Positions 10,791 to 22,450 of a DNA stretch of 64,000 nucleotides are shown in pieces (position 1 is the stretch's first letter; each line of letters starts with the position of its first letter). Source of the DNA: Pictodentalium vernedei (Eukaryota > Mollusca > Scaphopoda > Dentaliida > Dentaliidae). The position numbers and the translations under genes are program-made. The notes below the pieces were generated by a model. The model was given only the letters and a program-made list of their open reading frames with translations, did not search any database and was not told the origin of the DNA. The stretch covers positions 178,636,927-178,700,926 of the forward strand of contig CM062295.1 in NCBI GenBank assembly GCA_031216915.1, read 5' to 3'.

Positions 10791-12652
10791 TTCCGTCCCA
10801 AGAGATCGAGAGAGCGTCTACTGCAAACGCTCAGAGAACTGGACACAGCGACACATATGTCTGCAACTGATTGTTGAGATGCGTCGCAAATAAGTCTATC
10901 ATTGGATGGTCCCATTGGTAGCAAATCTGATCGAATACTCGTTTGTTGAGAGTCCATTCCTACAGTAACATGCGACCCTTCCATGAAAGGGAGTCTGCCA
11001 AAACAGTCAGACGACCCGGAATATGATGGACCGATAGGAGAACTTGATGTTCTAGAACAAACAGAAGGATTCTTTCCGTTAGAATGAATAAAGGAATTGA
11101 ATGAGTGCCTCCCTGGTTCCGGAATATGACGGACCGATAGGAGAACTTCATGTTCTAGAACAAACAGAAGGATTCTTTCCGTTAGATTGAATAACGGAAT
11201 TGAATGAGTGCCTCCCTGGTTCCGAATATATGCTACCACCGTTGAATTGTCGGACAGAATTTGCATGTGTGCATTCTGAATTATATTCATCCAATGACGT
11301 AGAGCAAGCCAAATTGACATCAATTCTTTGATGTTTATGTGCTTGTTTAGAAACTACAGATCCCAAAGACCCTGGCACTTCGAATCCGTTGGGCTCAAGG
11401 TTGCGCCCCAACCTGTTTGACTGGCATCCGTCATAATTGTAAAACTCGGATCTGGCGATTGCAGTGGAACTCCCTGATTTAACCACTGAATATCTGCCCA
11501 AGTCTGAATCTCTTGTTTGACTTGATTCGACAAGACGATGTTCGTAACGAGCGAATGAATCTTGACACTCCAATTCTGAGTCAGAAATATTTGGAGTGGC
11601 CGAGTAGGTAGCCGCCCCATTGGAATAAGATCCGTGGCGGCTCCGCACAAACCTAACAGTCACATGAATTCTTTCACTGTAACTTTGTCGGAGTGAAGAC
11701 AAAAGCGAGCGTAACAACTGATTAATTTTGCTCTGGTTAACGGCAGACGAACGAGATTGTTGTGCGTCTCGAAGCTCATTCCCAGGTGGGTGAATGACTT
11801 GGACGGAACCAGATCCGACTTTTTCTCGTTTATTATAAAACCGAGACGTCAGAGCAGATGAAGCAGATTCTGAACATCGTTCTGAAGCGTTAACTCATTG
11901 CCGAACCTCTGAAGAATGTCGTCCAGGTTGGCCGACGTTACCGTATACAAATGAGCTTGGAAATGTGTCATTACCAAGTTCATTATTCGAGTGAAAGCCC
12001 AGGGCGCTAGATTCAGACCAAAGCACATCGCTCGGAACTGATAAACGACTCCTAGGACGGCGAAGCGGACATACTTTCTGAACGCCGGATGTACCATGAC
12101 GTGAAAGTACGCATCCTTGAGATCTATGCTCGTAGCATAGTCGTTCACTCGAATGCTCGCTCTGACCGATCGAATGGTCTCCATATAAAATTTTGGAGCC
12201 ACGATCAGCTTGTTTATCCAGCTCAGATCTATGACTAGACGAAACGAGCCGTCTGGTTTCGGAACCAGAAACAGATGGCTGTAGAAACCTGGAGATTCCT
12301 GGTTTTCTACGACCTCTATCGCATTCTTCTGCAGAAGAGATTGGACTTCTAATAGAAGCGAACTTCTCTTCTGAGGATTTGACGGAAGTTGACTCCATCT
12401 TGGACTTCGAGTTAGCGGAGGCTTTCTTTTGAAGGACAGTTTTAGCCCTATTGAAATCACCCCACGAACCCAAGGGTCGTCTGTAATTGACAACCAATTG
12501 GTTAAGTAACTTGATAATCTTCCGCCCACTGGAACACGATAGAGGTCTGCACCATCACGTCCTGAACTTGCGAGGCTTGTGGGAGGAGAAACCACGTCCT
12601 CCACGACCCGCACCTCGCCCTGTCGACCTAGGGGCATCTGACCGGCTGTCAC
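10462..12652 (-). pseudogene. DIRS A pol: reverse transcriptase-RNase H, broken
   Basis: Starts overlapping the gag end by about 98 bp. RT motifs in one frame: FLVPKPDGSFRLVIDLSW, YATSIDLKDAYFHVMVHP (first catalytic Asp), YQFRAMCFGLNLAPWAFTR, and SANLDDILQR, where the usual Tyr before LDD is Asn. RNase H follows: FTIMTDASQTGWGATL, HINIKELMSIWLAL, QILSDNSTVVAYIR and HIPGRLTVLADSLS. In-frame stops occur at 11849, about 11662 and 11354. A 103-bp tandem duplication (11018-11120, 11121-11223) then shifts the frame. The pol tail (MIGYAYPPAPLIQQILLKIK) survives in the shifted frame to 10462. Confidence 0.9.
11018..11223. repeat. 103-bp tandem duplication inside RNase H of DIRS A
   Basis: Two head-to-tail units, each beginning GGAATATGAYGGACCGATAG and ending CCCTGGTTCC, with about five differences. 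Absent from B, C and Z. The length is not a multiple of three, so it destroys the reading frame. Confidence 0.9.
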
Positions 12653-14695
12653 GGTCAGTATTACAGCCCCTACCCAAGTCGCTAACCTGACGGTCTCTGG
12701 AGTAAGACCTAGAGGACTTATAAGAGCCTCTATAGGAACTTCCCTTGGACGTACTCGTCCCAGAAGTGCCCGTCTTACTCTTTTCTGCTGAATCCAACTT
12801 TTTAGAAGCGGACTTCAACAGCAGAGAGTCTGAAGCTTTCTTTGTAATTTGATCATAGATCAAGGAAAGCTTGCCGTCGAAGAGAAGTTCTCGGGAGACC
12901 GGAGTGACTCGAAGAGAGTTTTTCACCTTACGATCCACCTGAGTGGATGCAGCTTGGGCAGCATCACATCTAATTAACTCCAGATTTGCCACTGTAAGGG
13001 CAGAGTTATACGTGGAGTATGCTATTGCCCTCGAAAGAACTCTTAAGGATGTTTGAACATCCTGGAATTCTTTTCCTTCGAGACGTAATGATAACGCTCT
13101 GGTAAGGTGATCTGCATACGATAATGCGGCTAAGCTGATCCTGTTAGACGAGATAGTCGTTTCCAACATCATGGTTGGAATAGACATAGACGACAGCAAA
13201 GACAATTCTAGGTCTTTGGCTTGGTCGTCTAGACGCAGAGGAACTCTCAAAATGCCCTGTCCTGCCGGTTCAAATTTATTCCTTGAATTGATGAAAGGCA
13301 GCTGTATGGCATTGGCTGATAAGAAACCAGACTTGCTCATCTTGGAGACAAGTTTGAATATAGCATCATTCAAAAGTTCAAATGTCCGTGAGACATTCCT
13401 GGACTGGGTCGGAAACTCAGGACGGTGTCCCTAATCCGGCCGAAAAAATCTGTATCCAGTGACGCTATCAGTCTCTTATCTGGCACCGCAGCATTTTGGT
13501 CCGGAGGAACAACATCAGGAAGGTATTGCCGGATGAACTCTACAGCTACCTTATGTTGCTCCGAAAAGGGAAAAGTCCAATTCCTCTGAACCCCTTTCTC
13601 CATTCGGCTGGACCACTTGACAATCTTGGTTGTCCCTTTCTGACTCTGCAGTGGACCAAACTGACCCAGCTTCCTCCGACAATTCCTGATCGGAAAAGGT
13701 TTCTGAGATGTTGCGATAAGATTAGCTATCTGCGATAGCAAGTCCGTTACAGAGGCCTGTGGAGCAGCGGTCTTACATGATTTAGCCGTTGGAAGCTCCT
13801 GTGATACTGAATCCCGCATACTTCTTTTATGCGCACGACCCGATTGTAAAGGACTCATATCCCTGGCTACTGGATGGCGTGACCTGGTCGTCGTGGAATC
13901 CCTGGTAGGCAAAGCTGGCTGGATATCATCGGTCATGTAACCAAGGTGTGGTCAAGTGTGCTGCTGTGAGGATGAGGAAGCCAATAGACTAGTCACTGCG
14001 GACTGTCTATGTAACGGAGCGTCCCGAGCAGGTGGAGTGGACGTATGCTCCGACTGACTAGCGTCACGTACAACAACATCTGGTCCCAGATGTTGCTGTA
14101 AGAGAGAGGGGGCTCTCTTGCTTGCGGTCCTGGTGGACCTGGACGAGCTAGCTATTGGACTGACAGGCTTCCTCCATACTATCCTCGGATCCATCGTCGC
14201 TGGGTGTGCACGTTTAATGTTTAAAGTGCTTGCATCACCCAAACTGCTTCCCTGGACCGCAACGGACGAACCCGGCTGGCGAGCCATTCGATGAATGGTC
14301 GCTACATCAGGCGAGCTAGCGGACAACAACGCCGTCGATCCTACTAGGGACCTTTTAGGAAATTGTTGTATTTCCATGAGCACTTTTGCCGCTAGCTCTT
14401 CATTAGACTGCAACGACGGAGACACACTTGTTGAAGACATCACAGAAACATCACCCTGTTCTTGTTCCTCTGAAAAATAGACTGATAAACTAGGGTGACC
14501 TTGCGGAGAGAGGACCAGTTTGGACCCCTCACCGCTAACAATATACCGTGACACACATCTCGAACGTTTGTCATTCCAATTGGCACACACTGAGCAAGAA
14601 TTAGTGCGAGTACATTGGCTACAAGAGACACAATAAACATGAGAATCAGAGGAAGATTTCCTCGCATTACAATTTGTACAATATTCTTTCATCAT
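12555..14695 (-). pseudogene. DIRS A gag-like ORF1, one stop and one frameshift
   Basis: The N-terminus has a cysteine cluster (YCTNCNARK, then CVSCSQC, then CSVC), probably a metal-binding module. A Ser/Arg/Pro-rich region follows, then a globular part with SEQHKVAVEFIRQYLPD and LRLEGKEFQDVQTSLRVLSR, and a C-terminal Arg/Ser/Gly-rich tail (GRGAGRGGRGF) likely to bind nucleic acid. Frame 14695-13370 has one stop at 13952, where element C keeps a sense codon. A one-base shift near 13410 moves to the frame ending at 12555. The start ATG at 14695 directly precedes the cysteine cluster. It is the best-preserved gag in the window. Confidence 0.85.
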
Positions 14696-15589
14696 GAAAA
14701 AATATAAACAGTCATAGTACTCGCACTAACCCTTGAAACAAAGATACATAATATAATATAATCCATTATAACATTTCAGAAAAATAATTTAAAAAAAAAA
14801 AATAAAAAATGTTTTGAAAAATTTTCAGAAGAGCCCAAGTTCCCAATGGGAACAATGAGCCCAAATGGATCCCAAAAAAGCCTAAGTGTGGACAAAATTT
14901 TTTAAAACATTTTAAAAAATTATTCAACACTTACGGACAATATTAATGTATCTGGATATGAGCAGAACTAAACAGAAGACAAGTAATCACTATCAGAAGA
15001 AACCATTGTCAACATAAACAAAAGTGTACAAAAATCGGAAATGTGACTCCAGGCACAACATGGCCCAAAATCAGTCACCAATTTAAACACTATCCGATGC
15101 AAAGCAGAGTCTTCCAGAGAAGAAACTGCAGAACATCGGATGGTAGATGCAGATCACAACATCTAATCACCCAAGGGTGCGGACATAACATGGGGAAAAA
15201 CAGAATAATCATTCTGTTACCAAGCCAAAACTCCCAAGAAATTTTAGTAAGAAAAATTCCAAAATTATGCCAAAAGCATGGAAGAATAGCAAGGGGGGAA
15301 TAAAGGAAAGAGAGAGAGGTAACACTGAACAAACAATGGTAAATTCATAGCAAGAATGACAACATCAGGGCCATGCCCTGAAATTAGGGAACTTGAAATA
15401 ATTTCGTAAAAAAATTATAAGTTACAGCCCTGATCATATCCTGCCATTGTTATATCCTCTCATCCTTCTATTTCTTCCTTAGATCCACCATTTCTTTCAT
15501 AATCATGTGTCTGGCATCACTTAAACAGAGATTTACAGCACAAATATCAGTGAGGTGTTACTGAATTTAGGGCTAAACAAAGAATGACA
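14696..15589 (-). other. DIRS A leader (5' untranslated region)
   Basis: Non-coding. Contains AT-rich stretches and segments shared with B, C and Z: AGCCCAAGTTC, CTAAGTGTGGACAAAA, ATCGGATGGTAGATGCAGA and AACATGGGGAAAA. The last of these is the place where R3 inserted in element C. Nothing else is recognised. Confidence 0.7.
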
Positions 15590-15780
15590 AATGGCGCCAA
15601 TTTTTAGACCTCTTTGACACTGCGCATGCGCAGTGGACAAAAGGTATGGAGGACCACATAGGACATCAAAAATTTGGATTTGATGCAAATTTTGGGGATT
15701 GGGGGGCAAAATTTGTGTTTGGCCCTAGATTTTAAGGAGTTAGCACCAGCTAAGTCTGGTCATTGGTACAGTATAAAAAT
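15590..15780 (-). repeat. DIRS A right ITR
   Basis: Inverted copy of the inner part of the left ITR, ending GGTACAGTATAAAAAT at 15780. One G is missing in GTCTGGTCATT relative to the other copies. Confidence 0.9.
15621..15632. promoter_or_regulatory. Palindromic NRF-1-type site in DIRS A right ITR
   Basis: TGCGCATGCGCA, a perfect match to the NRF-1 consensus YGCGCAYGCGCR, inside the ITR upstream of gag. The left ITR copy has one change. Function is inference. Confidence 0.5.
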
Positions 15781-15955
15781 ATAGCTTTTCATATTTTCTA
15801 CTAATCTTTCAAAATAAAAACCATTTAAAAGTAAATATAAAACATGTGTTAATTATCTATTTGTTTTTTGTTTTCTTTTTGAATGCAAACATTTTGTTTG
15901 CTGTAACGAGAGTTTATGATTTTCATGAAAACAGCTTTGCTGATTATTAGTATGT

Positions 15956-16003
<48 letters not shown>

Positions 16004-16168
16004 GTGCACAGGGTATCTGTTGTTCGGTTTTGCATTGCCATTTGTGAAGTAATATCTCCCGATCATGAAACAATATCTAAAATATTCTGTTTAATTGCTA
16101 AGATTGCTATTACGGAACAACCAATGTAGGGATAACTGATTGGGTTATCTCACTAAAGCACGTTGCAC
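15781..16168. other. Short spacer with (AG)n microsatellite
   Basis: AT-rich sequence with a pure (AG) run at about 15959-16000. Open frames through the run are low-complexity artefacts. No gene. Confidence 0.7.
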
Positions 16169-16176
16169 TTTCTAGG

Positions 16177-18326
16177 CAGGGCTCGAAATGTACACCTGTC
16201 TACCTGTCTCAGACAGGTAGAATTTTTCTGTTCTTTTCACCTGCTGCTTGTGACACATAGGATTTGTACTAGCCTATATTTGTGCCATAAAACATGGCAT
16301 TACTAAACCTCCAATATGATTACCAATAGGCACCAGAATTTTAAAGCATGGAATTATCATAATATTCTTCAGGAGTGCCCCAAACCTCCACTGATGGAAA
16401 TGGAGGCACACCCCTCTCATACTCACACCCAACTCATGTATTGTCTTCAGCCTTTGGGCTGTGGCTATGGCACATTGTGCTTGCACTTCAACATGTTCAG
16501 GTGGAGACAGGTAAAATTAATGAAAGTGTCAATGACACTGTAGCTCAACTTGTTAAGACAAGTACATGTATAGTATGTGACACAGCAATGACAAACATCT
16601 AGGTAATGACCTGATAACAAAGGGAAATATAAAGTATTGTAACGGTCTGTACATAAATACTGACCGTAGCCTGTAACAAATGTATTGGTAAAGTATTGTA
16701 AAGGTGGGTGACAGTCAGATGCTAAACTAGAAAAGAAATCTTTGAGTCCCAGAGTGGGTCTGACTGAACCCCAAAATATTTGTTCTCATAGCACAGTGAT
16801 AACAAAGGCACCCCAAAACACACTCGTTCCTGTTCCAAGGTGAAAACAAAGGTACCCAAGAAGTTTTGTGAAGATCATTTCATAAATACGAGCTGTATAG
16901 AAGTTGCGACAAAAAAACTGATTGGACCTAATTTCGGTACAAAATGGCCACTGGCAGCCATCTTGAATTTTGGACCGCACCCAGAAACACTCGTTCTCAT
17001 CCCAAGGTGATAACAAAGGTACCCAAGAAGTTTTGTGAAGATCGGTTGATAAATACAGCCTCTAGCCTGAGCCGTATTGACATGTGCACTTACAGTGTAT
17101 AAGTAGCACTGAATAAATCAAAGTTCATCTAATTTACATAATTTCTGCACGAGAAAAAAACCCGTACTATAAGTGATGTATTCCATGTTACTAAACATTC
17201 ATACAAAAATTTATTCAAATCAGAACTTTCATACAGAAGTTCTGTACAAAAGACTGATTGCACTAATTTTGGTACAAAATGGCTGCTGGTGGCCATCTTG
17301 AATTTCGGACCACAAAAAACACTCGTTCTCATCAAAAGGTGATAACAATGGTACCCAAGAAGTTTTGTAAAAATTTGTTCATAAATATGGCCTCTAGCCT
17401 GAGCCGTATAGAAGTTGTGTACAAAAAACTGATTAGACCTAATTTCGGTACAAAATGGCCACTGGCAGCCATCTTGAATTTTGGACCGCACCCAGAAACA
17501 CTCGTTCACACTCAAGCCCGAGCCGTATTGACATGTGTACTTTTTGTGTGTTAATAACACTGAAAAAATCAAAGTTCATCTAATTTGCATAATTCCTGCA
17601 CGAGAAAAAAACCTGTATTATATGTGATGTATCCCATGGTACTAAACATTCACACAAAAAATTATTGAAATCAGCACTTTCATATGGAAGTTCTGTGCAA
17701 AACCTGATTGCACCTAATTTTGAACAAAATGGCTGGCATCGGCCATCTTGAATTTTGGACCGGACCCCAAAACACTCGTTCTCATCCCAAGGTGATACCA
17801 AAGGTACCCAAGAAGTTTTGTAAAGATCGGTTCATAAATACGGCCTCTAGCCCGAGCCATATTGGCATTTGCACTTACAGTGCTGAAAGTAACACTAAAT
17901 ACATTAAAGTTAGTCTAATTTGCATACTTTATGCACCAGAAAAAAAACCCGTATTATATGTGATGTATCCCATGGTACTAAACATTCATACAAAAAATTA
18001 TTCAAATCAGCGCTTTCATATGGAAGTTCTGCGCAAAAATCTGATTGCACCTAATTTTGTACAAAATGTCTGCCAGCGGCCAACTTGAATTTCGGATCGG
18101 ACCCAAAAACATTCGTTCTTGTTCCACGGTCATAACAAAGGTACCCAAGAAGTTTCGTATAGATCGGTTCATAAATACGGACTCTAGCCTGAGCCGTATT
18201 GAATTTTTGACGGACAGACAGACGACTGGCCATGGCATAAGCTCAAATTTGGCTTCGCCAAAGTTGAGCTAAAAATATTACCTGTCTCCTGGGACAGGTA
18301 GAAATTTGTGAACATTTCAAGCCCTG
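16177..18326. mobile_element. Second hAT-like element, carrying R2 copy i
   Basis: Ends are CAGGGCTCGAAATGT and, inverted, CAGGGCTTGAAATGT. Flanks are the perfect 8-bp duplication TTTCTAGG (16169-16176 and 18327-18334). Just inside both ends is an ACCTGTC...GACAGGT palindrome. No transposase is present. Most of the length is R2 copy i (16521-18275), which lies between a GACAGGTAAAA and a TATTACCTGTC segment; without it the element would be about 0.4 kb. The CAGGGCTCGAAAT terminus is typical of hAT elements in many animals. Confidence 0.88.
16521..18275 (+). mobile_element. R2 copy i: HINE-like tandem-repeat element
   Basis: The 5' end has the hairpin AGTGTCAATGACACT, then GT, then AGCTCAACTT. 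The 3' end has a hairpin with arms AGCTCAAATTTGGC and GCCAAAGTTGAGCT, then an A-run at 18271-18275. So the motif AGCTCAA occurs inverted at both ends. The body consists of tandem units of about 335 bp plus shorter units of about 120-150 bp. Each unit contains GCCGTATT, GATCGGTTCATAAATA, ACCCAAGAAGTTT, CACTCGTTCTC and a GGCCATCTTGAATTT stretch. No protein is encoded. Assignment to Helentron-associated elements is by structure. Confidence 0.75.
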
Positions 18327-18334
18327 TTTCTAGG

Positions 18335-18923
18335 TCACCATGTCCAGTCACTGACCCAATCATTCATTATATCAATTTCATTGGTTTTTCATACTGTAAC
18401 CCCTCTAGAAACAATTTGTGGCATACACATGCGCAGTTGTTGTGTTTATGTTGGATTTTCCTGAAGGTGCTAACGTGAGCACATTCAGGAAAATCCAACA
18501 TAAATACAACAACTGTGAATGTATATGGCACAAACTGTGCTCTGAAATGAAACTTCGAAGTTTCAGTCACAAACGAGTGACACTAACTGATTTGAGGAAA
18601 TAAGTAAATCGAGGTAAGCAAACTTACTGTTTTGTTAGTGAATCAGCGATGCAAAACCCACAAAAATGAATGCATGTTGAACTGTATTATAATGCCGTAG
18701 TCGATGTTAAGCCCATGAAATTTGCTACAGCAAACTGTTATGGAACTGGAAATTGAATTTAGGTGCCTGTGATGAAGAAATGCGCACAGCATGGTATTTC
18801 ATAGTTCAGCCACTACGTTCAGATCACTGAACTGGGTATTTCAGACAAAAATAAAACAAAATGGGTTGGATTACACTAAGGCAGGGGTGGGTGGGTGGGT
18901 GGGTGGGTGGGTGGGTGTGTGGG
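18335..18923. other. Spacer with hairpin and GGGT microsatellite
   Basis: Contains the long hairpin described separately (18411-18538), the perfect palindrome GAAACTTCGAAGTTTC (18549-18564) and a (GGGT)n run (about 18884-18930). No gene is supported. Confidence 0.7.
18411..18538. repeat. 61-bp-arm hairpin with 6-nt loop
   Basis: Arms 18411-18471 and 18478-18538 are inverted copies with about eight mismatches, around loop AACGTG. Both strands therefore encode almost the same peptide (with VVVFMLDFPE), which explains the mirrored open frames. It could be a foldback MITE or a small-RNA precursor-like hairpin. Confidence 0.85.
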
Positions 18924-18931
18924 GGTGGGAT

Positions 18932-20067
18932 CAGGGACCAGCCTAGGGGGGAATTTTAGGGAGACTTCAAGTCTCCCTCCAGAAAAAATAGGGAGACTGC
19001 AGAGTCATGTAGGGAGACTTCATGGGCAAGTGGGGAAAATTAAGAATATTCATGTACCACCCCCGCCGCCCTTTCATATTTTCAATTTATGGTCCTCCAT
19101 TAACGTACAAATAATCCAGGTCCAGTTGTCTATGATTCATCTGTGCCAGGTTAAAAAATCACAATGTAATTATTGACTGAAAATCCCCCACTGCTACCTT
19201 CTCCTTCATGACCCCTCACCTCTTCTTTGTGCCAATCCCCCTTCACCCTCCTGTGGTTGCCTTTCAACAAAATCTACTAAGCTAATAATTTCCTAAGTCT
19301 GAAAGTGTGAACAGGACCAGATGTAAGAAGGTTGCTTGGGAGGTACTTTGTTAGTTAATAAACAAAATACATTCTGGGGTCGAGTATTTTGTAAAAGAAA
19401 TGTCATTCCGCATCATTTTTATGGCATTCCGGTGTCATTCCGCGTCATTTCATGTCATTCCGATGTTTAGGAGGACCCTTTTTCAAGATCGTCCACATGC
19501 ACACTTGTGTCGTGTACAAAGCTTTTCTTGACATCACTAAAGCTTTTTTTTCATGTGTTTCAATTCCATTCGTGTTTTTCTGGGAATAGACAGCCCAACA
19601 GTTAACAGTCGTCAGCAAATCGAAATGAAAATAATGTGTTATAAAATACGTCCGTTGTGTATACATTTTCGGCATCCTAAGCGACGTAACCTACTTTCAA
19701 ACTGGGTTGTTTTGTTGAGTCGCATAAGTCACCTATTTTCGTTTCGACACTTGAAGCTCCGACTGGAACGCAACAAAATAGAAATAAAAAAATCTGCCAA
19801 ATGCGACAATGGACAATTGCTTGTCGTGTGATTTCAAATAAATGGACGTTTATTTGACGAATTAAAATGCCCATTTATCACACTCGAGCACATTCGATTT
19901 TTGAAAATACTCGTTTTCATGTAAACCTCGCATCACTCAGTTCAGCCTTTTCTCATTTTGGCCTATTTTTAGAGGGCGACTTGTAATCGCCCCGACCATT
20001 TTTCTAGGCGACTTTGGGCTTAGAAGGGCGACTTAATCACCCTAGTCGCCCTCACGGCTGGTCCCTG
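18932..20067 (+). mobile_element. hAT-like non-autonomous element, copy 2 (1136 bp)
   Basis: TIRs CAGGGACCAGCC, with the perfect 8-bp duplication GGTGGGAT (18924-18931 and 20068-20075). It was inserted in the GGGT-rich tract. Very similar to copies 1 and 3. The left end has GGGAGACTT motifs, the right end GGGCGACTT motifs. Confidence 0.93.
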
Positions 20068-20075
20068 GGTGGGAT

Positions 20076-22450
20076 GGGGGTTGGGGGGGGGATTCTTGCT
20101 TTCAATGGCCAGAAGTCCTTGTTAAACAACAAGAAATTCATTAAAGAGGTTAGGGGGGCGGGGGGGGGGGGGGGGGAGGGGGATATGCTCCCATTTTTAA
20201 CTAACTGCTAATTCTTCAACGAAATTTATTAAAGAACGTAAAATGCATCCATATGCTTAAATTCTGTTTCAAAATAAAACACAGTTCGAAAGTGGTAGAA
20301 TGAAACGAATTAAATACTGGTGCAGTTTTCTCTATCCGAACTGGTGACATATTCGCCACCCAATCCCATGGTGCCAATTTCGCAAACCAAAACCCATGGT
20401 GCTATTTTCACAGCGTAATTAGTGCAGTTTTTGCCACCAATGGTGCCATTTTCACTCACTTGGTGTCATTTTCACTTGGTGCCATTTTCACATGGTGTCA
20501 TTTTCGGTATAACCCATTTGCAACGGGTAGTTAATGCAGGAAGGAATTTACTCATATCATCGAGCTAAGCATGAAAACTTTCAATGGTTGAACACATTTT
20601 TCCTCAATAACTTTAGTTAGGATCAATGGAACAGTGTAACATTTCTCAAACATTTTCTACAACGAGATGGTGTTTCCATGAAGATATCTGAAAGGGACTG
20701 TTGCGCACCCCTTTTAAAATATGATCAATCAAAGTGAATGGCTTGAGTAGCTTTGAAATAATTAATATGTGACATTTTGACCAAATGTATGAGACGTTTT
20801 GACCAAAAAGTCAGCGACATTTGGACTGAAAGTATGTGACATTTTGACCTGTTCCTGGTACATGCACTGACACTACTGCACAGTGTATTCCAACAGTGCA
20901 TTCGCTTGTAGGTTGCACCTATTTTCATATTAGTTATACTGGACCTCAAGATATTTTATATTGTAGTAGGGATCCATATTCTTGATGTTGTTGTCTTGTT
21001 GAAATGAAGGAAAGTGGGGGTGGGTACGGGTGCATGATGTTGTGGTATTTAGATGGAACGGAATTTAGGGTCTTACTAAATACCGAGGGATTCCGAGGTA
21101 TACCGAGGTGAAGGAAAATAAGTTAGTAAGAGTTGTTTAAAAGGTTTAAATATATGTGCAGACATACAATTTAGTCATTTGAAGCAATATATGTGATATA
21201 ACCATTGATTCATTTGAGTAAATGCAAGATACACAGACCGAGCTGTTGCCGAAAACTGCCCCTTGGTAATTAGTAGGTAGCTTTGTAATTAATAGGCTAC
21301 CTCAGTGTCTGGAAGAAGCACGTAAGTGCTAATTGGGTCTTACAAAACAGATCACTGTAATATTTGATAAAAAATATTTTATTAGGGTTTTGTGGCATAC
21401 TGTGATAAGTATCGTTCGGCTGTGTCCGATACACCCAAAGCTGCTACTTGTATTTAGTATATGTGTATATACAGTATATTTTTTCTAGCTATTTCGGCTC
21501 AGTGTCAACGGCTTTAATTTAGCCTTGTTTTTTTTTTGAGAAATTTTGTTTTAAAGGTATTCACCCTTCTTCCCTGATCAGGTTTTTTTGCAATTGCCTC
21601 CGTTTTAGGTATAGTAAAATGGCCATGATTTTTAGAATTGTCAGAAATGTAAGTCAGTAACCATTTATTAGTTCGTCAATCCTGTTGGTCAGCCATTAGT
21701 GCTGACCTATCTCTTGTCTTATGGCGAGTTTTCTTTTTCTTTTTTTTCTGCATCATTGGCGAATGAAAAATCACTTCCGAAAATATTAATTCCTTATGTA
21801 ACGACATTTGTTCATAACAATGTCTTCAAGTCTATCGAGTCAAATCTGGCAATTTCAAAATTCTCCATGAATTTTCCAATTTTTATAATATTATTCATAC
21901 TCTCGCAGTTATTTGTCCATAATTCTGGGATGTCAGTATGTGTCTGTCTTGGTTCATATACTTTGGATTTTAGTTTAGGTAAAAATGTCACATGTTATTT
22001 GTGGTTTCTTTATGTATCTTATGAAGATTGTGGAGCATGTTCTCCTTCAAATGCCTGGTACATGATATGTGTGTTGAGCTTGGGAATCATGCTTTGATTG
22101 CAATTGCCGACAGCCACAAAAGAGAACTAATTAAGAAGTCACAATGTGATTAACAATTCACACTGTCGCTTACCGAGATGCAACCGCTGTAAATACTAAT
22201 TAACAAGCTACCTACAAAATACTGTGGGGAAGATTTTTCAGCGAACGCTATTACTTTAGCGCCCATAATTCCCAAATATTGCATTAAGGTGCTATATAAG
22301 TAATAGAATTTTGTTTATTTTGAAATTCCCAGCTCTTATATTCCTTATATTCATATTAAATACACACAAATTATACATCAAAATGAAGGTTGAAATGTAT
22401 AGAACACGTAACACATATGTGATCAACTCACAAAGTTGACAGCAGGCACC
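20076..22450. other. Non-coding stretch with low-complexity repeats
   Basis: G16 run at 20161-20176. A degenerate array of TGGTGCCATTTTCACT-like units at about 20395-20515. About three copies of a 26-nt GTGACATTTTGACC-like unit at 20767-20850. An open frame at 21699-22097 (132 codons) is hydrophobic but has no recognisable motif and no start context; I do not call it a gene. Confidence 0.6.

Larger units (their letters stand above)
7340..15780 (-). mobile_element. DIRS-like retrotransposon A (most complete copy)
   Basis: About 8.4 kb, or 7.3 kb without the hAT insertion at 8898-10031. On the minus strand the order is right ITR (15780-15590), leader, gag (14695-12555), pol RT-RNase H (12652-10462), tyrosine recombinase (about 10790-8358, split by the hAT element), G-rich 3' tract, ICR (7730-7642) and left ITR (7568-7340). 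ITRs in inverted orientation, an ICR and a tyrosine recombinase in place of an integrase define the DIRS order. It is inactive: one gag stop and a frameshift, three in-frame pol stops, a 103-bp duplication, an altered RT motif, and recombinase lesions. Confidence 0.92.

Noticed and set aside
15849-16073. Frames through the (AG)n run
   Set aside because: Low-complexity Leu-Ser repeats produced by the microsatellite.
16177-18326. Host exon in the second hAT element
   Set aside because: The short frames near 16316-16602 lack any domain, and the sequence between the hAT ends is explained by the element and R2.
21699-22097. 132-codon hydrophobic frame
   Set aside because: AT-rich, no recognisable motif, no neighbouring exon or homologous copy in the window; likely chance.
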